In this document: positions 33,237-42,760 of the stretch, piece after piece
How the letters are laid out: each line of letters begins with the position of its first letter
How positions within the stretch are numbered: the first letter of the stretch is position 1
Assembly: GCF_000306785.1 (NCBI RefSeq)
Contig: NC_017955.1
Location: 186,001-250,000, forward strand
Length of the DNA: 64,000 nucleotides
Reading direction: 5' to 3'
Source of the DNA: Modestobacter italicus
Lineage (GTDB): Bacteria > Actinomycetota > Actinomycetes > Mycobacteriales > Geodermatophilaceae
Translations under genes and position numbers: made by a program
The notes under the pieces: generated by a model
Databases searched by the model: none
What the model was told of the DNA's origin: nothing
Seen by the model: only the letters and a program-made list of their open reading frames with translations

Positions 33237-33358
33237 GCGTGGGACCTCCTGGTCGGTCCGTGGCTGGACCCGTCACCACCGGGATGCCCGCGGACGGCGG
33301 GGCCCAACCGCGCCCGCCCCGGCGCGGCGGGCGGGCGGTGGAGGGTGACGATGGCGAC

Positions 33359-34042
33359 ATGGCCCTGGTGACCTTCGACCTGTTCAGCGCCCTCATCGAC
33401 TCCCGGACGGGCGGTTCGGCCGCCTTCGCCGGCCTCGCCGCGGCGCACGGGTGGGACGCCGGGGGCGCCGACCTCTACGACGACTGGGACGCCCGCAACA
33501 AGGCCTCGCAGAAGGACCTGCCGCACGACGACGCCGCGCCCTGGGTGTCCTTCGCCGAGCACTCCCGCCGCGCGCTCGCCGCCACCTACGCCGCCCGGGG
33601 TCTCGAGGGGGACGCCGCGGCGGACGTCGAGGTGCTGCTCGGCTCGCTGCCGGACTGGCCGCTGTGGCCCGACGTCGAGGCGGGGCTGGCCGCGGTGGGC
33701 CGCAGCCACCGGGTGGGCGTGCTGTCCAACGTCGACGACGAGCTGTTCGGCCGCACCCGGGCCGCCGCGCTGGTGGCCCCGGACGCCGTCCTGACCAGCG
33801 AGCGGCTGCGGGCGTACAAGCCGCACCCGGAGCTGTACCTGCGGGCCCGCGAGGCCGGCGCGCAGGTGCACGTGCCGGCCTCCGCGCGGGACACCCGCGG
33901 CGCGCTGGAGGCCGGGCTGGCCGTCGTCCGGGTGCGCCGGCCGGGGCACCGGGTCGACCCCGCCGGTCCGCAGCCCGAGCACGAGGTCGACGATCTGGCG
34001 CAGCTGCCCGCCGTGCTGGCCCGGGTCAGCGCCGGGGCGTGA
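33359..34042 (+). CDS. HAD-like hydrolase, haloacid-dehalogenase type
   Basis: This 227-aa HAD enzyme has motif I VTFDLFSALIDS: the nucleophile Asp is kept but the usual second Asp is Phe, as in L-2-haloacid-dehalogenase-like members. Motif II is VLSNVDD and motif III is RAYKPHPELY. The motif IV region is ASARDTRGAL. Substrate is not predictable. The start ATG at 33359 places MALVTFDLF at the first strand. Its 3' end overlaps the convergent MBL gene by 17 bp. Confidence 0.85.
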   Translation: MALVTFDLFSALIDSRTGGSAAFAGLAAAHGWDAGGADLYDDWDARNKASQKDLPHDDAAPWVSFAEHSRRALAATYAARGLEGDAAADVEVLLGSLPDWPLWPDVEAGLAAVGRSHRVGVLSNVDDELFGRTRAAALVAPDAVLTSERLRAYKPHPELYLRAREAGAQVHVPASARDTRGALEAGLAVVRVRRPGHRVDPAGPQPEHEVDDLAQLPAVLARVSAGA

Positions 34043-35219
34043 CCCGGCGCAACGGGCCGGTCCGCCGGGGCGCCGGGGACGCCGCGGTCGGCGCGTCGTC
34101 GGCCGAGCCGACCGCCGTCCACCAGTCGCGCAGCGGCGGCAGGTCGAGCACGTCGACCCGCTGACCGGGCTGCGGGACGACGACCTGCACACCGCGGGCG
34201 TCGGCGGCGGCGAGCAGCCGCTGCACCGGCTCGGCCCAGCGGTGGAACGCCAGGTTGAACGTCGCCCAGTGGATCGGCAGCAGCACCCGGCCACCGAGGT
34301 CGCCGTGCGCCCGGACCGCCTCCTCCGGGGTCATGTGGATGGCGTGCCAGGCGGCGTTGTAGGCGCCGACCGGCTGCAGGGCCAGGTCGAACGGTCCGAA
34401 CCGGGCGCCTATGCCGGCGAAGGCGGGGGTGTAGCCGGTGTCGCCGCCGAAGAACACCCGGTGCCGGGGGCCGGCGACCACCCAGGAGGACCACAGCGTG
34501 GTGTCCCGGGCGAAGAACCGGCCGGAGAAGTGCCGGGCCTCGGTGCAGGTCAGGGTCAGCCCGCCGATCGTGGTGGCGCCGTCCCAGTCGAGCTCGACGA
34601 TCCGCTCCTCGGGCACTCCCCACCGGCGCAGGTGGGCACCGATGCCCAGCGGGACGACGAACGGCGCGGACTGCTCGCGCAGCAGGGCCCGCACCGTGGG
34701 CAGGTCGAGGTGGTCGTAGTGGTCGTGGCTGATCAGCACGGCGTCGACCGGGGGCAGCGTCTCCACCGGCGTGGGCGCCGGGTGCAGCCGGGTCGGGCCG
34801 ATCAGCGGGGACGGCGAGACCCGGTCGCCCCACACCGGGTCGACGAGCACCCGCTGGCCGTCGACCTCGAGCAGCGCGCTGGAGTGCCCGAACCAGGTGA
34901 CCGCCAGCTCACCGGCCCGCTCCGGCAGCTCCGGGGAGGCCAGCGGGATCGGCCCGCCCGGCAGCCCTTTGTACCGCTCCTCGTGCCACTGCCGCAGCAG
35001 CCCGTCCCGGGCGTTGGCCGGGCGCAGGGCGGGCGTGGGCAGGCTGTTGTGGAACTTCCCCTCGGAGTACTGCGGCGAGCCGGCGACGGTGGGGCGCAGC
35101 CGGCGTCGGCTCGCGCCCACGGCGACCGGCAGGCCCCAGGCGGCGCGGGCGACCCAGCTGGCCCCACCGGCGAGGACGGCGGTGGCGGTGGCGGTGGCGG
35201 CACGGCGGAGGAACGGCAC
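34026..35219 (-). CDS. MBL-fold hydrolase, NAPE-PLD/UlaG-like
   Basis: This 397-aa metallo-beta-lactamase-fold protein has an N-terminal hydrophobic stretch (residues ~5-30) that may anchor it in the membrane. The binuclear metal motif ISHDHYDHLD is intact; downstream ligands lie in FFGGDTGYTP and LLPIHWATFNLAFH. TWFGHSSALLEVDG and VDPVWGDRVSPSP are typical of the NAPE-hydrolysing phospholipase D-like group, so a lipid or cyclic phosphodiester substrate is plausible. GTG start at 35219. Confidence 0.87.
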   Translation of the reverse strand: MPFLRRAATATATAVLAGGASWVARAAWGLPVAVGASRRRLRPTVAGSPQYSEGKFHNSLPTPALRPANARDGLLRQWHEERYKGLPGGPIPLASPELPERAGELAVTWFGHSSALLEVDGQRVLVDPVWGDRVSPSPLIGPTRLHPAPTPVETLPPVDAVLISHDHYDHLDLPTVRALLREQSAPFVVPLGIGAHLRRWGVPEERIVELDWDGATTIGGLTLTCTEARHFSGRFFARDTTLWSSWVVAGPRHRVFFGGDTGYTPAFAGIGARFGPFDLALQPVGAYNAAWHAIHMTPEEAVRAHGDLGGRVLLPIHWATFNLAFHRWAEPVQRLLAAADARGVQVVVPQPGQRVDVLDLPPLRDWWTAVGSADDAPTAASPAPRRTGPLRRVTPRR

Positions 35220-35267
35220 GTCCCCAGCATCCCCGAGCGGCGCTGCCCGCGCTCGACCCCACGCGCA

Positions 35268-35303
35268 GTCGAGCTCTGCCCCCACACGGGGGCAGAGCTC
35301 GAC
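35268..35303. terminator. Perfect 16-bp inverted repeat
   Basis: GTCGAGCTCTGCCCCC, loop ACAC, then its exact complement. On the minus strand it follows the FtsX-type permease gene and precedes the MBL gene start, so it probably ends the ABC transporter message. There is no T-tract. Confidence 0.7.
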
Positions 35304-35355
35304 CGTCGACCGGAGGGGTCCGGGAGCCCGGGGGCAGGGCGCTCCCGGACGCCGG

Positions 35356-37815
35356 TCACCCCGCGATCGCGGCCACCGGGGGCGTCCGGGCCGCACGGCG
35401 GGCCGGCAGCACCGAGGCCAGCAGCCCGGCCAGGGTGGCGACGACGACGATCGCGCCCACCTGCAGCCACGGGACGCTGAGCACGATCTCGCCCAGGTCG
35501 CCGAGCACCGACGCGGCGCCGATCAGGCCGTAGGCCCCGCCCAGGACGACGCCCAGCAGCGCGGCCACGCCGGCCACCAGCACCGCCTCCCAGGCGAGCA
35601 CGCCGCGGAGCTGGCCGCGGGTGAGCCCGAGCGCGCGCAGCAGGCCGCTCTCCTGGCGCCGCTCCACCACCGACAGCGCCAGCGTGTTGCCCACGCCGAT
35701 CAGCGCGATGATCACGGCGACGCCGAGCAACCCGGTCACCACCAGCAGCAGCACGTCGAGCACCGAGTCGATCGCGGCCCGCTCCGACGCCAGCCCGGTG
35801 ACGAACGCGGTCGGCACGGCGGCGCCCGCCAGGTCGGTGACCGCGTCGATGGCCTCGCCCTGGTCGGCGTCGTCGGCCAGCCGCAGCCACACCGTGTCCA
35901 TCGCGGCACCGGGGGAGAGCCCGGCCAGGTCCACCGCGGTCAGCAGCGGCCGGTCGGCGTCCCCGGTGACGACGGTGAGCGTGCGGGACCGGTCGCCGGC
36001 GGTCAGCGTCACCGGGTCACCGGCGCGCACGCCCCAGCTGTCCTCGGCCCAGGGAGGCAGGGCGACCTGGCCCAGCTCGGGGAGGGTGAGGTCGGCCGTC
36101 GAGCGCAGCACCGGCTGCGCCTGCGCCGGGTCGACGCCGTTGACCTGCGTCTCGTAGCCGTCCGGGCCGACGACGGTCGCGCCGGTGAGCCCGGTGCTGC
36201 CGACCACGCCGTCCACCTGCCGCAGCTGGCCCAGCAGCGCCGCCGGCACCTCCTGCCCGGCGTCGACGACGACGTCGGTGGGGTAGGCGGCCGCCAGCCC
36301 GGCCTGGGCGGTGGCCCGGGTCGAGGAGGCGCCGACGACCATCGCGGTGGTCAGCGTGACGCCGATGAGCAGGGCGGTCGCCGTCGCCGCCGTCCGGCGC
36401 GGGTTGCGGGTCGCGTTGCCCGCCGCCAGCCGGCCGGGCAGCCCGCCGACCCGACCGAGCAGGCCGCCGACGGCTGCCACCACCGGCGGCACCGCCCGCT
36501 GGGCGAGCAGCACGACGCCCAGGAAGCTGAGCACCCCGCCGGCCAGCGAGTACAGGACCTCCGCCTGCAGCGCGCCCAGCCCGAGCAGGCCGGCGCCGGG
36601 GAGGAGCAGCAGCAGGCCGAGGACGAGCCGGGCGACGCCGCCGCGGGAGCGCAGCGGCGCGGGGTCGACCGGCCGCAGCGCGGCCAGCGGTGCGACCCGG
36701 GTCGCCGCCCGGGCGGGGGCCAGCGCGGCCAGCAGCGTGGTCAGGGTGCCGACCAGCAGCCCGACGACCACGGCGGTGACCGGGACGGAGATCCCGGACA
36801 GCGGGACGGGGGAGTCGGTGGAGGCGACGACCGCGGAGACGGCGGCGGCCAGGCCGATGCCGGCGAGCACGCCCAGCACCGAGGCGGCCAGCCCGGTGAG
36901 CGCCGCCTCGCCCAGCACGCTGCGGCGCACCTGCCGCGAGGTGGCCCCGACGCAGCGCAGCAGCGCCAGGTCGCGGGTCCGCTGGGCGAGCAGCACCGCG
37001 AAGGTGTTGGCGATGACCAGCCCTGCGACGAGGACGGCCACGGTGGCGAAGACCAGCAGCACCGCGGTCAGCCACTCGGTGCCGCCGGTGAGGTCCGCCG
37101 CGGTGCGCTCGGCCTGCTCGGTGCCGGTGCGGACGGTGACGTCCTGCCCGTCCAGCGCCGCGGTGACCGCGGCGGTCAGCGCCGCCGGGTCGGTGCCGGT
37201 CCGCCCCGCGATGCGCAGCTCCGCCGGGTCGGCGGCGCCCCACGCCTGCGCCTGGTCGGCGGTGCTGAACGCGCGGCCGTACAGGCCGGCGGACGGGTCG
37301 CCGCGGAGGTCGACGACGCCGGTGACGGTGGCGTCGGTCGTCGTCGCGACGCCGTCGGCGTCGTAGCTGGTGACCGGGACGACGTCGCCGACAGAGGCGC
37401 CGACCCGTTCGCTGACCGCGATCTCGCCCGGGCGCACCGGCAGGGCACCGGCGGCCAGGTGCTGCCAGCGCAGCCCGGGGTCGCCGGCCACCGACTCGAC
37501 CACCAGGTGCTGCGAGCCGGTCCGCCCGGGGACGGCCGCCTGCACGCTGGTCTGCCAGCTGGGGTCGACGGCCTGGACGCCGTCCAGGGCGGTGAGCGTG
37601 CCCACCCGGTCGGTCAGGCCGCGGCCGTCGTCGCTGGTGACGACGACGTCGGTGTCGACGTACTGCGCGCCGGCCGCCTCCAGGACGGTCGACCGGGTGG
37701 TCTGGTCCAGCACCAGGGTGGCCACCACGAAGCCCACGGCGATGACGATCGCCAGGGTGGAGGCGACCAGCCGGGCGGCGTGCGCCCGGATGCTCGCCAG
37801 CGTCACTGCGCGCAC
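35356..37815 (-). CDS. FtsX/MacB-type ABC transporter permease
   Basis: This 819-aa permease has an N-terminal membrane helix, a large extracytoplasmic domain (~45-245), a FtsX bundle (~255-385), a central pair of helices (~395-455), a second extracytoplasmic domain and a C-terminal FtsX bundle with LALSVVERRQESGLLRALGL. It works with the ATPase encoded 2 bases upstream, as in MacB/LolCDE-like mechanotransmission systems that export peptides or lipids or signal envelope stress. GTG start. It is the last gene downstream of a two-component system. Confidence 0.92.
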   Translation of the reverse strand: MRAVTLASIRAHAARLVASTLAIVIAVGFVVATLVLDQTTRSTVLEAAGAQYVDTDVVVTSDDGRGLTDRVGTLTALDGVQAVDPSWQTSVQAAVPGRTGSQHLVVESVAGDPGLRWQHLAAGALPVRPGEIAVSERVGASVGDVVPVTSYDADGVATTTDATVTGVVDLRGDPSAGLYGRAFSTADQAQAWGAADPAELRIAGRTGTDPAALTAAVTAALDGQDVTVRTGTEQAERTAADLTGGTEWLTAVLLVFATVAVLVAGLVIANTFAVLLAQRTRDLALLRCVGATSRQVRRSVLGEAALTGLAASVLGVLAGIGLAAAVSAVVASTDSPVPLSGISVPVTAVVVGLLVGTLTTLLAALAPARAATRVAPLAALRPVDPAPLRSRGGVARLVLGLLLLLPGAGLLGLGALQAEVLYSLAGGVLSFLGVVLLAQRAVPPVVAAVGGLLGRVGGLPGRLAAGNATRNPRRTAATATALLIGVTLTTAMVVGASSTRATAQAGLAAAYPTDVVVDAGQEVPAALLGQLRQVDGVVGSTGLTGATVVGPDGYETQVNGVDPAQAQPVLRSTADLTLPELGQVALPPWAEDSWGVRAGDPVTLTAGDRSRTLTVVTGDADRPLLTAVDLAGLSPGAAMDTVWLRLADDADQGEAIDAVTDLAGAAVPTAFVTGLASERAAIDSVLDVLLLVVTGLLGVAVIIALIGVGNTLALSVVERRQESGLLRALGLTRGQLRGVLAWEAVLVAGVAALLGVVLGGAYGLIGAASVLGDLGEIVLSVPWLQVGAIVVVATLAGLLASVLPARRAARTPPVAAIAG

Positions 37816-37817
37816 GG

Positions 37818-38591
37818 TCAGGCCCCCAGCCCGCGCAGCGCGCCGGTGATCGAGTCGGCGGTCGGCTGGTGCACCTCGCCGGCGAGCCGGCCGTCGGCCA
37901 GCAGCACCACGCGGTCGGCGTAGGCGGCGGCGACCGGGTCGTGGGTGACCATGACGACGGTCTGGCCGGTCTCCCGGACGCTGGAGCGCAGCAGGTCGAG
38001 CACCTCCGCGCCGGCGTGCGAGTCCAGGTTGCCGGTGGGCTCGTCGGCGAAGACGACGTCCGGGCGGGGGAGCAGCGCGCGGGCGACGGCGACGCGCTGC
38101 TGCTGGCCGCCGGAGAGCTCGTGCGGGCGGTGCCGCAGCCGGTCGCGCAGCCCCAGCCGGCCGATCACGGCGTCCATCCAGGCGCGGTCGGGGCGCTGCC
38201 CGGCCAGCTGCATCGGCAGCAGGATGTTCTCCTGCGCGTCGAGCACCGGCAGCAGGTTGAAGGACTGGAAGACGAAGCCGATCCGCTCCCGCCGCAGCCT
38301 GGTGAGCTGGTCGTCGCGGAGCCGGGTCAGCTCGGTGTCACCCAGCCAGACCTGACCCTCGGTGGCGGCGTCCAGCCCCGCCAGGCAGTGCATGAGCGTG
38401 GACTTGCCCGACCCCGAGGGGCCCATGATCGCGGTGAACCGGCCGCGGTCGAACGTGACGTCCACCCCGGCGAGCGCGTGCACCGCGGTCTCCCCGCTGC
38501 CGTGGGTCTTGCGCAGGCCCACGGCGCGGACGGCGGCGTCCCGGTGCGAGGCGGGGGCCTCGCCGGGGACGGTCATGACGGGGACGGACAC
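37818..38591 (-). CDS. MacB/LolD-type ABC ATPase
   Basis: This 257-aa nucleotide-binding protein has Walker A MGPSGSGKSTLMH, signature ELSGGQQQRVAVARAL, Walker B VVFADEPTGNLDS and H-loop VMVTHDPV. The Q-loop region GFVFQSFNLLPVL is standard for the MacB/LolD group. The GTG start gives an extra five residues; ATG at 38576 is possible. It is separated from the response regulator gene by 229 bases that hold two palindromic repeats, so it may have its own promoter. Confidence 0.94.
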   Translation of the reverse strand: MSVPVMTVPGEAPASHRDAAVRAVGLRKTHGSGETAVHALAGVDVTFDRGRFTAIMGPSGSGKSTLMHCLAGLDAATEGQVWLGDTELTRLRDDQLTRLRRERIGFVFQSFNLLPVLDAQENILLPMQLAGQRPDRAWMDAVIGRLGLRDRLRHRPHELSGGQQQRVAVARALLPRPDVVFADEPTGNLDSHAGAEVLDLLRSSVRETGQTVVMVTHDPVAAAYADRVVLLADGRLAGEVHQPTADSITGALRGLGA

Positions 38592-38745
38592 GGGAGCCTC
38601 CAGGAGCGGTGATCAGGTGAGATCACGTTCTCGCCCGGAGCCGTCCTCCCGCGTCGCCGCACGGGTGGGTCCTGTCCGCCGGCTGTGTGCCGCCCGAGGA
38701 TGACCCAGCGTCATCCCTGGGGCTGACCCCCGCCCTCCCACCTAC

Positions 38746-38794
38746 GCTTTCGCGCGCGAAAGCTCTCCCACCCACGCTTTCGCGCGCGAAAGCG
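38746..38794. repeat. Two GCTTTCGCGCGCGAAAGC palindromes in direct repeat
   Basis: Copies at 38746-38763 and 38775-38794 are each part of a longer unit of about 29 bp beginning CTCCCACC. Both copies are perfect palindromes and identical over 18 bases to the core at 22999-23018. They sit upstream of the ABC ATPase and downstream of the response regulator on the minus strand. Confidence 0.9.
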
Positions 38795-38820
38795 CGGGCT
38801 CGGCCTGCGTGAGGTGGGCG

Positions 38821-39528
38821 TCAGGGGGCGTCGCGGAGGAGGTCGGCGGGGGCGACCAGGCCGGTGCGGTAGGCCAGGACGACGGCCTGCACCCGGTCCC
38901 GCGACCCGGTCTTGCCCAGCACCCGGCCGACGTGGGTCTTCACCGTCGCCTCGCTGACGAACAGCCGGGCCGCGATCTCGGTGTTCGAGGCGCCGTAGGC
39001 CATCAGCACCAGCACCTCCTTCTCCCGCGGCGTCAGCTCGGCCAGCGCCCGTGGGTCGGCCTGCGCCGTCGTCGTCCCGGCCGAGCCGCGCAGCATCGGG
39101 GCCACGTGCTGCAGCAGCCGGCGGGTGGAGCTGGCGGCGATCACCGAGTCGCCGGCGTGCACGGTGCGCACCGCGGCCAGCATCTCCTCCGGCGGGGCGT
39201 CCTTGAGCAGGAAGCCGCTGGCCCCGGCGCCGATCGCCGCGACGACGTACTCGTCGAGGTCGAAGGTGGTCAGCACGACGACCCGCGGCGGGTCCGGCAG
39301 CGCGGTGACCTGCGCGGTCGCGGCGATGCCGTCGGTGCCGGGCATGCGGACGTCCATCAGCACGACGTCGGCGGCGGTGCCCCGGACCAGGTCGACCGCC
39401 GCCGCGCCGTCGCCGGCCTCGCCGACCACGGTGAGGTCGGGCTGGGAGTCGATCACCATCCGGAATCCGGCCCGGACGAGCTGCTGGTCGTCGACGAGGA
39501 CGACGCGGATCGGGGCGGGGCTGGTCAT
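38821..39528 (-). CDS. NarL/LuxR-family response regulator
   Basis: This 235-aa regulator has a receiver domain (VVLVDDQQLVRAGF; phospho-acceptor Asp in VVLMDVRMPG; Lys in FLLKDAPPEE) and a C-terminal LuxR helix-turn-helix (LTPREKEVLVLMAYGASNTE, then SEATVKTHVGRVLGK). It should be phosphorylated by the kinase gene just upstream, whose stop overlaps its ATG by 4 bp. The MacB-like transporter downstream is a likely target. Confidence 0.95.
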   Translation of the reverse strand: MTSPAPIRVVLVDDQQLVRAGFRMVIDSQPDLTVVGEAGDGAAAVDLVRGTAADVVLMDVRMPGTDGIAATAQVTALPDPPRVVVLTTFDLDEYVVAAIGAGASGFLLKDAPPEEMLAAVRTVHAGDSVIAASSTRRLLQHVAPMLRGSAGTTTAQADPRALAELTPREKEVLVLMAYGASNTEIAARLFVSEATVKTHVGRVLGKTGSRDRVQAVVLAYRTGLVAPADLLRDAP

Positions 39529-40724
39529 CGGGGGGAACGGTAGGGCAGCACGGCCTGGACGCCGAAGCCGCCGCCGTGCCGGGGGGCCGCGGTCAGCCGG
39601 CCGCCGTGCAGCTCGGCCCGCTCGCGCATGCCCAGCAACCCGTGCCCGGGCGCGGACGGGACCGGTCCGTCCTCCTCCGCGACCGCGGCGGCGGCACCGC
39701 GGCCGTCGTCCAGCACGGCGACCTCCAGCGCGTCCGGCCGCCACTGCAGCCGCACCCACGCCCGGCTCGCCGGGCCGGCGTGCTTGAGCACGTTGGTCAG
39801 CGACTCCTGCACGATCCGGTAGGCGGCCAGCTGCGGCCCGGCCGGCATCGTCACCGGCGCGCCCTCGACGATCAGGTCGACGTCCAGCCCGCTGGCCTGC
39901 ACGTCGGCCACCAGCCGGTCGATCGCGGCGACGTCGGGCTGCGGTGCGAACTCCCGGCCGCCGTCCTCGCGCAGCACGCCGAGCAGCGAGCGCATGTCGG
40001 TCAGCGCCTGCCGGCCGGTGGCCGAGATCTGCTCGAGCGCCGAGGTCGCCGCCGCCGGGTCGGCCTGCCCGGCGTACCGCCCGCCGTCGGCCTGCGCGAT
40101 GACCACCGACAGCGAGTGCGCCACGACGTCGTGCATCTCGCGGGCGATCCGCGCCCGCTCCGCCGTGGCGGCCAGCCGCATCTCCTGGTCGCGCTCCAGC
40201 TCCAGCAGCCGGGCCCGCTCCTCCAGGCCGGCGACCTGCTGCAGCCGGGCCCGCCGCAGGTCGCCCAGCGCCCATGCGGCGACCACGGTGACGCCGATCG
40301 TCCCGGCCATGAACACGAGGGACGCCGGCTCGTAGTACGAGGAGTAGTACCGGAGAGCGGCCAGCCCGGCGGCGACCAGCCCGACCGCCAGCCCGGCGCG
40401 GGACGCCCACCGCGGCGCGTAGGCGGCCAGCGAGTAGACCATCACCAGCGCGGCAACGTCGGCCGGCAGGAGCGGCGCGCTGGCCAGCACCAGCTGCAGC
40501 AGCCCCAGCAGGACCACGGCGGACGCCGCGGCCACCGGCGCCCGGCGGCGCCAGACCAGCGGGACGCTCAGCAGGAGGCCGAACACCGCGGCGTCGCCCG
40601 AGCCGGAGCCCGCGCCCATCACCACGGAGAAGACCAGGAAGAACAGCACCGCCAGGCCGGCGTCCACCGCCAGCGGGTGGTCGCGCAGCCACGCCGACAG
40701 GCGCTCGAGCTGCGGGGAGTCCAC
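39525..40724 (-). CDS. Sensor histidine kinase (HisKA_3 type)
   Basis: This 399-aa kinase has about six membrane segments over residues 17-165 and almost no extracytoplasmic domain, then a HisKA_3 dimerisation region with the phospho-His in ERARIAREMHDVVAHSL (~210-225) and an ATPase domain (ESLTNVLKHAG, LDDGRGAAAA, GHGLLGMRERAE). Intramembrane sensing of envelope-active compounds is typical for this shape. The GTG start has TAGGGT seven bases upstream, indicating a leaderless transcript. It overlaps the response regulator gene. Confidence 0.93.
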   Translation of the reverse strand: MDSPQLERLSAWLRDHPLAVDAGLAVLFFLVFSVVMGAGSGSGDAAVFGLLLSVPLVWRRRAPVAAASAVVLLGLLQLVLASAPLLPADVAALVMVYSLAAYAPRWASRAGLAVGLVAAGLAALRYYSSYYEPASLVFMAGTIGVTVVAAWALGDLRRARLQQVAGLEERARLLELERDQEMRLAATAERARIAREMHDVVAHSLSVVIAQADGGRYAGQADPAAATSALEQISATGRQALTDMRSLLGVLREDGGREFAPQPDVAAIDRLVADVQASGLDVDLIVEGAPVTMPAGPQLAAYRIVQESLTNVLKHAGPASRAWVRLQWRPDALEVAVLDDGRGAAAAVAEEDGPVPSAPGHGLLGMRERAELHGGRLTAAPRHGGGFGVQAVLPYRSPR

Positions 40725-40807
40725 AGCAGCGACCCTAGGCAGTGGGCCACCGCGCGTCGTCGTCCTGCGGGGGGAGTCGCGGGTCCGCCCCGGGGATGAC
40801 CCGCGGG

Positions 40808-41479
40808 TCAGGTCAGCGAGACGGCGATGCCGCCCGGGCCGGCGGTGAACCGGAGGTGCGAGAGGTCGGGGGCGTGCGCGTCGGCGTCCAACTCGTCGTG
40901 CGGGTGGGTGTCGCCGACGGCCAGCGTCGTGCAGCCGGCCGCGCGGGCGGAGGCCAGCCCGGCCGGGGCGTCCTCGACCGCCAGGCAGCGGGTCGGGTCG
41001 ACCCCGAGCCGCTGCGCGCCGAGCAGGAACGGGTCGGGTGCGGGCTTGCCGTGCTCGACGTCGTCGAAGGTGACGATCTCGCGCGGGTGCGGCAGCCGGG
41101 AGCCGGCCAGCCGGGCGGCCAGCAGGGTGCGGGTGCACGAGGTCACGATCGCCACCCGGTCCGGCGGCAGCGCGGCGAGCGCCTCGACGGTGCCCGGCAG
41201 CAGCTCGATGCCGTCGGCGGCCACCTCGTGCTCCAGGTGCTCGATCCGGGCCAGCGCGTCGGCCACCCGGTCGGCGGTGAGCAGCGCCGGGACGACCTGG
41301 GCCGCCGGCCGCCCGCCCAGGTCGGCCAGGTGCGCGGGGTCGACGCCGTGCTCGGTCGCCCAGCGTGCCCAGGCCTGCAGCGAGCCGGCCATCGAGTCGA
41401 TGAGCGTGCCGTCCATGTCGAAGAGCACGGCGTCGAACGTGCGCCCGGCCAGCGCGTCGAGGTCGATCACAGCGGGCAT
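40808..41479 (-). CDS. HAD-family sugar phosphatase/phosphoglucomutase-like
   Basis: This 223-aa HAD-IA hydrolase has motif I LFDMDGTLIDS, motif II VTSCTR, motif III HGKPAPDPFLLGAQRLG and motif IV AVEDAPAGLASARAAG. The cap after motif I is of the beta-phosphoglucomutase/GPP type, so the substrate is probably a sugar or polyol phosphate. All catalytic residues are present. It is divergent from the MFS gene with 39 bases between starts. Confidence 0.9.
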   Translation of the reverse strand: MPAVIDLDALAGRTFDAVLFDMDGTLIDSMAGSLQAWARWATEHGVDPAHLADLGGRPAAQVVPALLTADRVADALARIEHLEHEVAADGIELLPGTVEALAALPPDRVAIVTSCTRTLLAARLAGSRLPHPREIVTFDDVEHGKPAPDPFLLGAQRLGVDPTRCLAVEDAPAGLASARAAGCTTLAVGDTHPHDELDADAHAPDLSHLRFTAGPGGIAVSLT

Positions 41480-41518
41480 CGTCCCAGCCGGCTCCGGCGG
41501 CCTGGCAGGGTGCCCGGG

Positions 41519-42760
41519 GTGTCCACGCCCCTCGGCCCGGCGTTCTGGCGGTTGTACGCGGCCAGCGCCGTCTCCAACCTCGCCGACGGGATCAACCTGG
41601 TGGCGCTGCCGCTGCTGGCCGCGACCCTGACCCGGGACCCGGTGCTGGTGGCCGGGCTGACGTCGCTGGCGTTCCTGCCCTGGCTGCTGTTCGCGCTGCC
41701 GGCGGGGGCCGTCGTCGACCGGGTCGACCGCACCCGGGCGATGGCCGCGGCCAACGTCGTCCGGGCGCTGGTGCTCGGGGCGCTGGCGGTCACCGCGCTG
41801 ACCGGCACGACCTCGCTCGTCGTCCTCTACGCCGTCGCCTTCACCGTCGGGGTGGCCGAGACCTTCTACGACAGCGCCGCCCGGGCGGTGCTGCCGCAGG
41901 TGGTCCGCAAGGAGCAGCTGGACCGCGGCAACGGGCTGCTGACCACCGCGGAGGAGGCGAGCCAGGGCTTCATCGGTGCGCCGCTGGGCTCGGTGCTGTT
42001 CGCGCTGGCCGTCGCCGCGCCGCTGCTCACCACGGCCGGCGGCTTCCTGCTCGCCGCCGTGCTCGTCGTCGGCGTCGCCGGTGCGCACCGGCCGGTCCGG
42101 CGCGACGGCCCGCGGACGACGATCCGCCGGGACGTCGCCGAGGGCGTCGGCTGGCTGTGGCGGCACCGGTTCCTGCGCGGTCTGACGCTGGTGTCGGCGA
42201 GCACCTCGTCCACCCACTCGATGACCACCGGCGTGCTGGTGCTCTACGCCCTGGACACCCTGCGGATCGGCGAGGCCGGGTACGGGTTGCTGCTCACCGC
42301 CGCCGGCGTCGGCGCGGTGGTCGGCGGGCTCACCGCCGCTCCGCTGGCCCGGGCGGTCGGCCGGACCGCCACGCTGGTCGCCGGGTCGGTGCTCGCCGCC
42401 GGCACCCTCGGGGCGCTAGCGTTCACCGACGACGGCCGGGTCGCCGGCGCCCTGTTCGCGGCCGGGACGGCGGGGGTGCTGTTCTGGAACGTGCTCACCA
42501 TGTCGCTGCGCCAGGCGCTGATCCCCGAGGAGCTGTTCGGCCGGGTGCAGGGCGGCTACCGGACGCTGGTGTGGGGCGGCATCCCGCTGGGCGCGCTGGT
42601 CGGCGGGCTGCTGGCCGACGCGACCAGCGTGCCGGCGGTCTTCGCGGTCGCCGGGGCCGCGCAGCTGGTCCTGGCCGGGGTGCTCTGGCGGCTGCTCGCC
42701 GTCCACCGGGACCTGGTCGCCGGCGCGTTCAGGACCGAGCAGCCCTCGAGTGGCAGCTGA
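41519..42760 (+). CDS. MFS transporter, EntS/DHA3-like exporter
   Basis: This 413-aa transporter has twelve membrane segments. The loop 2-3 motif appears as GAVVDRVDRTRAMAAANVVR, and the N-terminal FWRLYAASAVSNLADGI is typical of the MFS_3 (EntS-like) group that exports drugs or siderophores. No siderophore genes are nearby, so the substrate is unknown. GTG start. The stop lies inside an inverted repeat that probably terminates both this gene and the facing stress-protein gene. Confidence 0.9.
   Translation: MSTPLGPAFWRLYAASAVSNLADGINLVALPLLAATLTRDPVLVAGLTSLAFLPWLLFALPAGAVVDRVDRTRAMAAANVVRALVLGALAVTALTGTTSLVVLYAVAFTVGVAETFYDSAARAVLPQVVRKEQLDRGNGLLTTAEEASQGFIGAPLGSVLFALAVAAPLLTTAGGFLLAAVLVVGVAGAHRPVRRDGPRTTIRRDVAEGVGWLWRHRFLRGLTLVSASTSSTHSMTTGVLVLYALDTLRIGEAGYGLLLTAAGVGAVVGGLTAAPLARAVGRTATLVAGSVLAAGTLGALAFTDDGRVAGALFAAGTAGVLFWNVLTMSLRQALIPEELFGRVQGGYRTLVWGGIPLGALVGGLLADATSVPAVFAVAGAAQLVLAGVLWRLLAVHRDLVAGAFRTEQPSSGS

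Noticed and set aside
34771..37923. 1050-codon plus-strand open frame opposite the FtsX permease
   Set aside because: Low-complexity His/Gln/Gly/Arg-rich translation is typical of antisense shadows; the minus strand encodes a clear permease.
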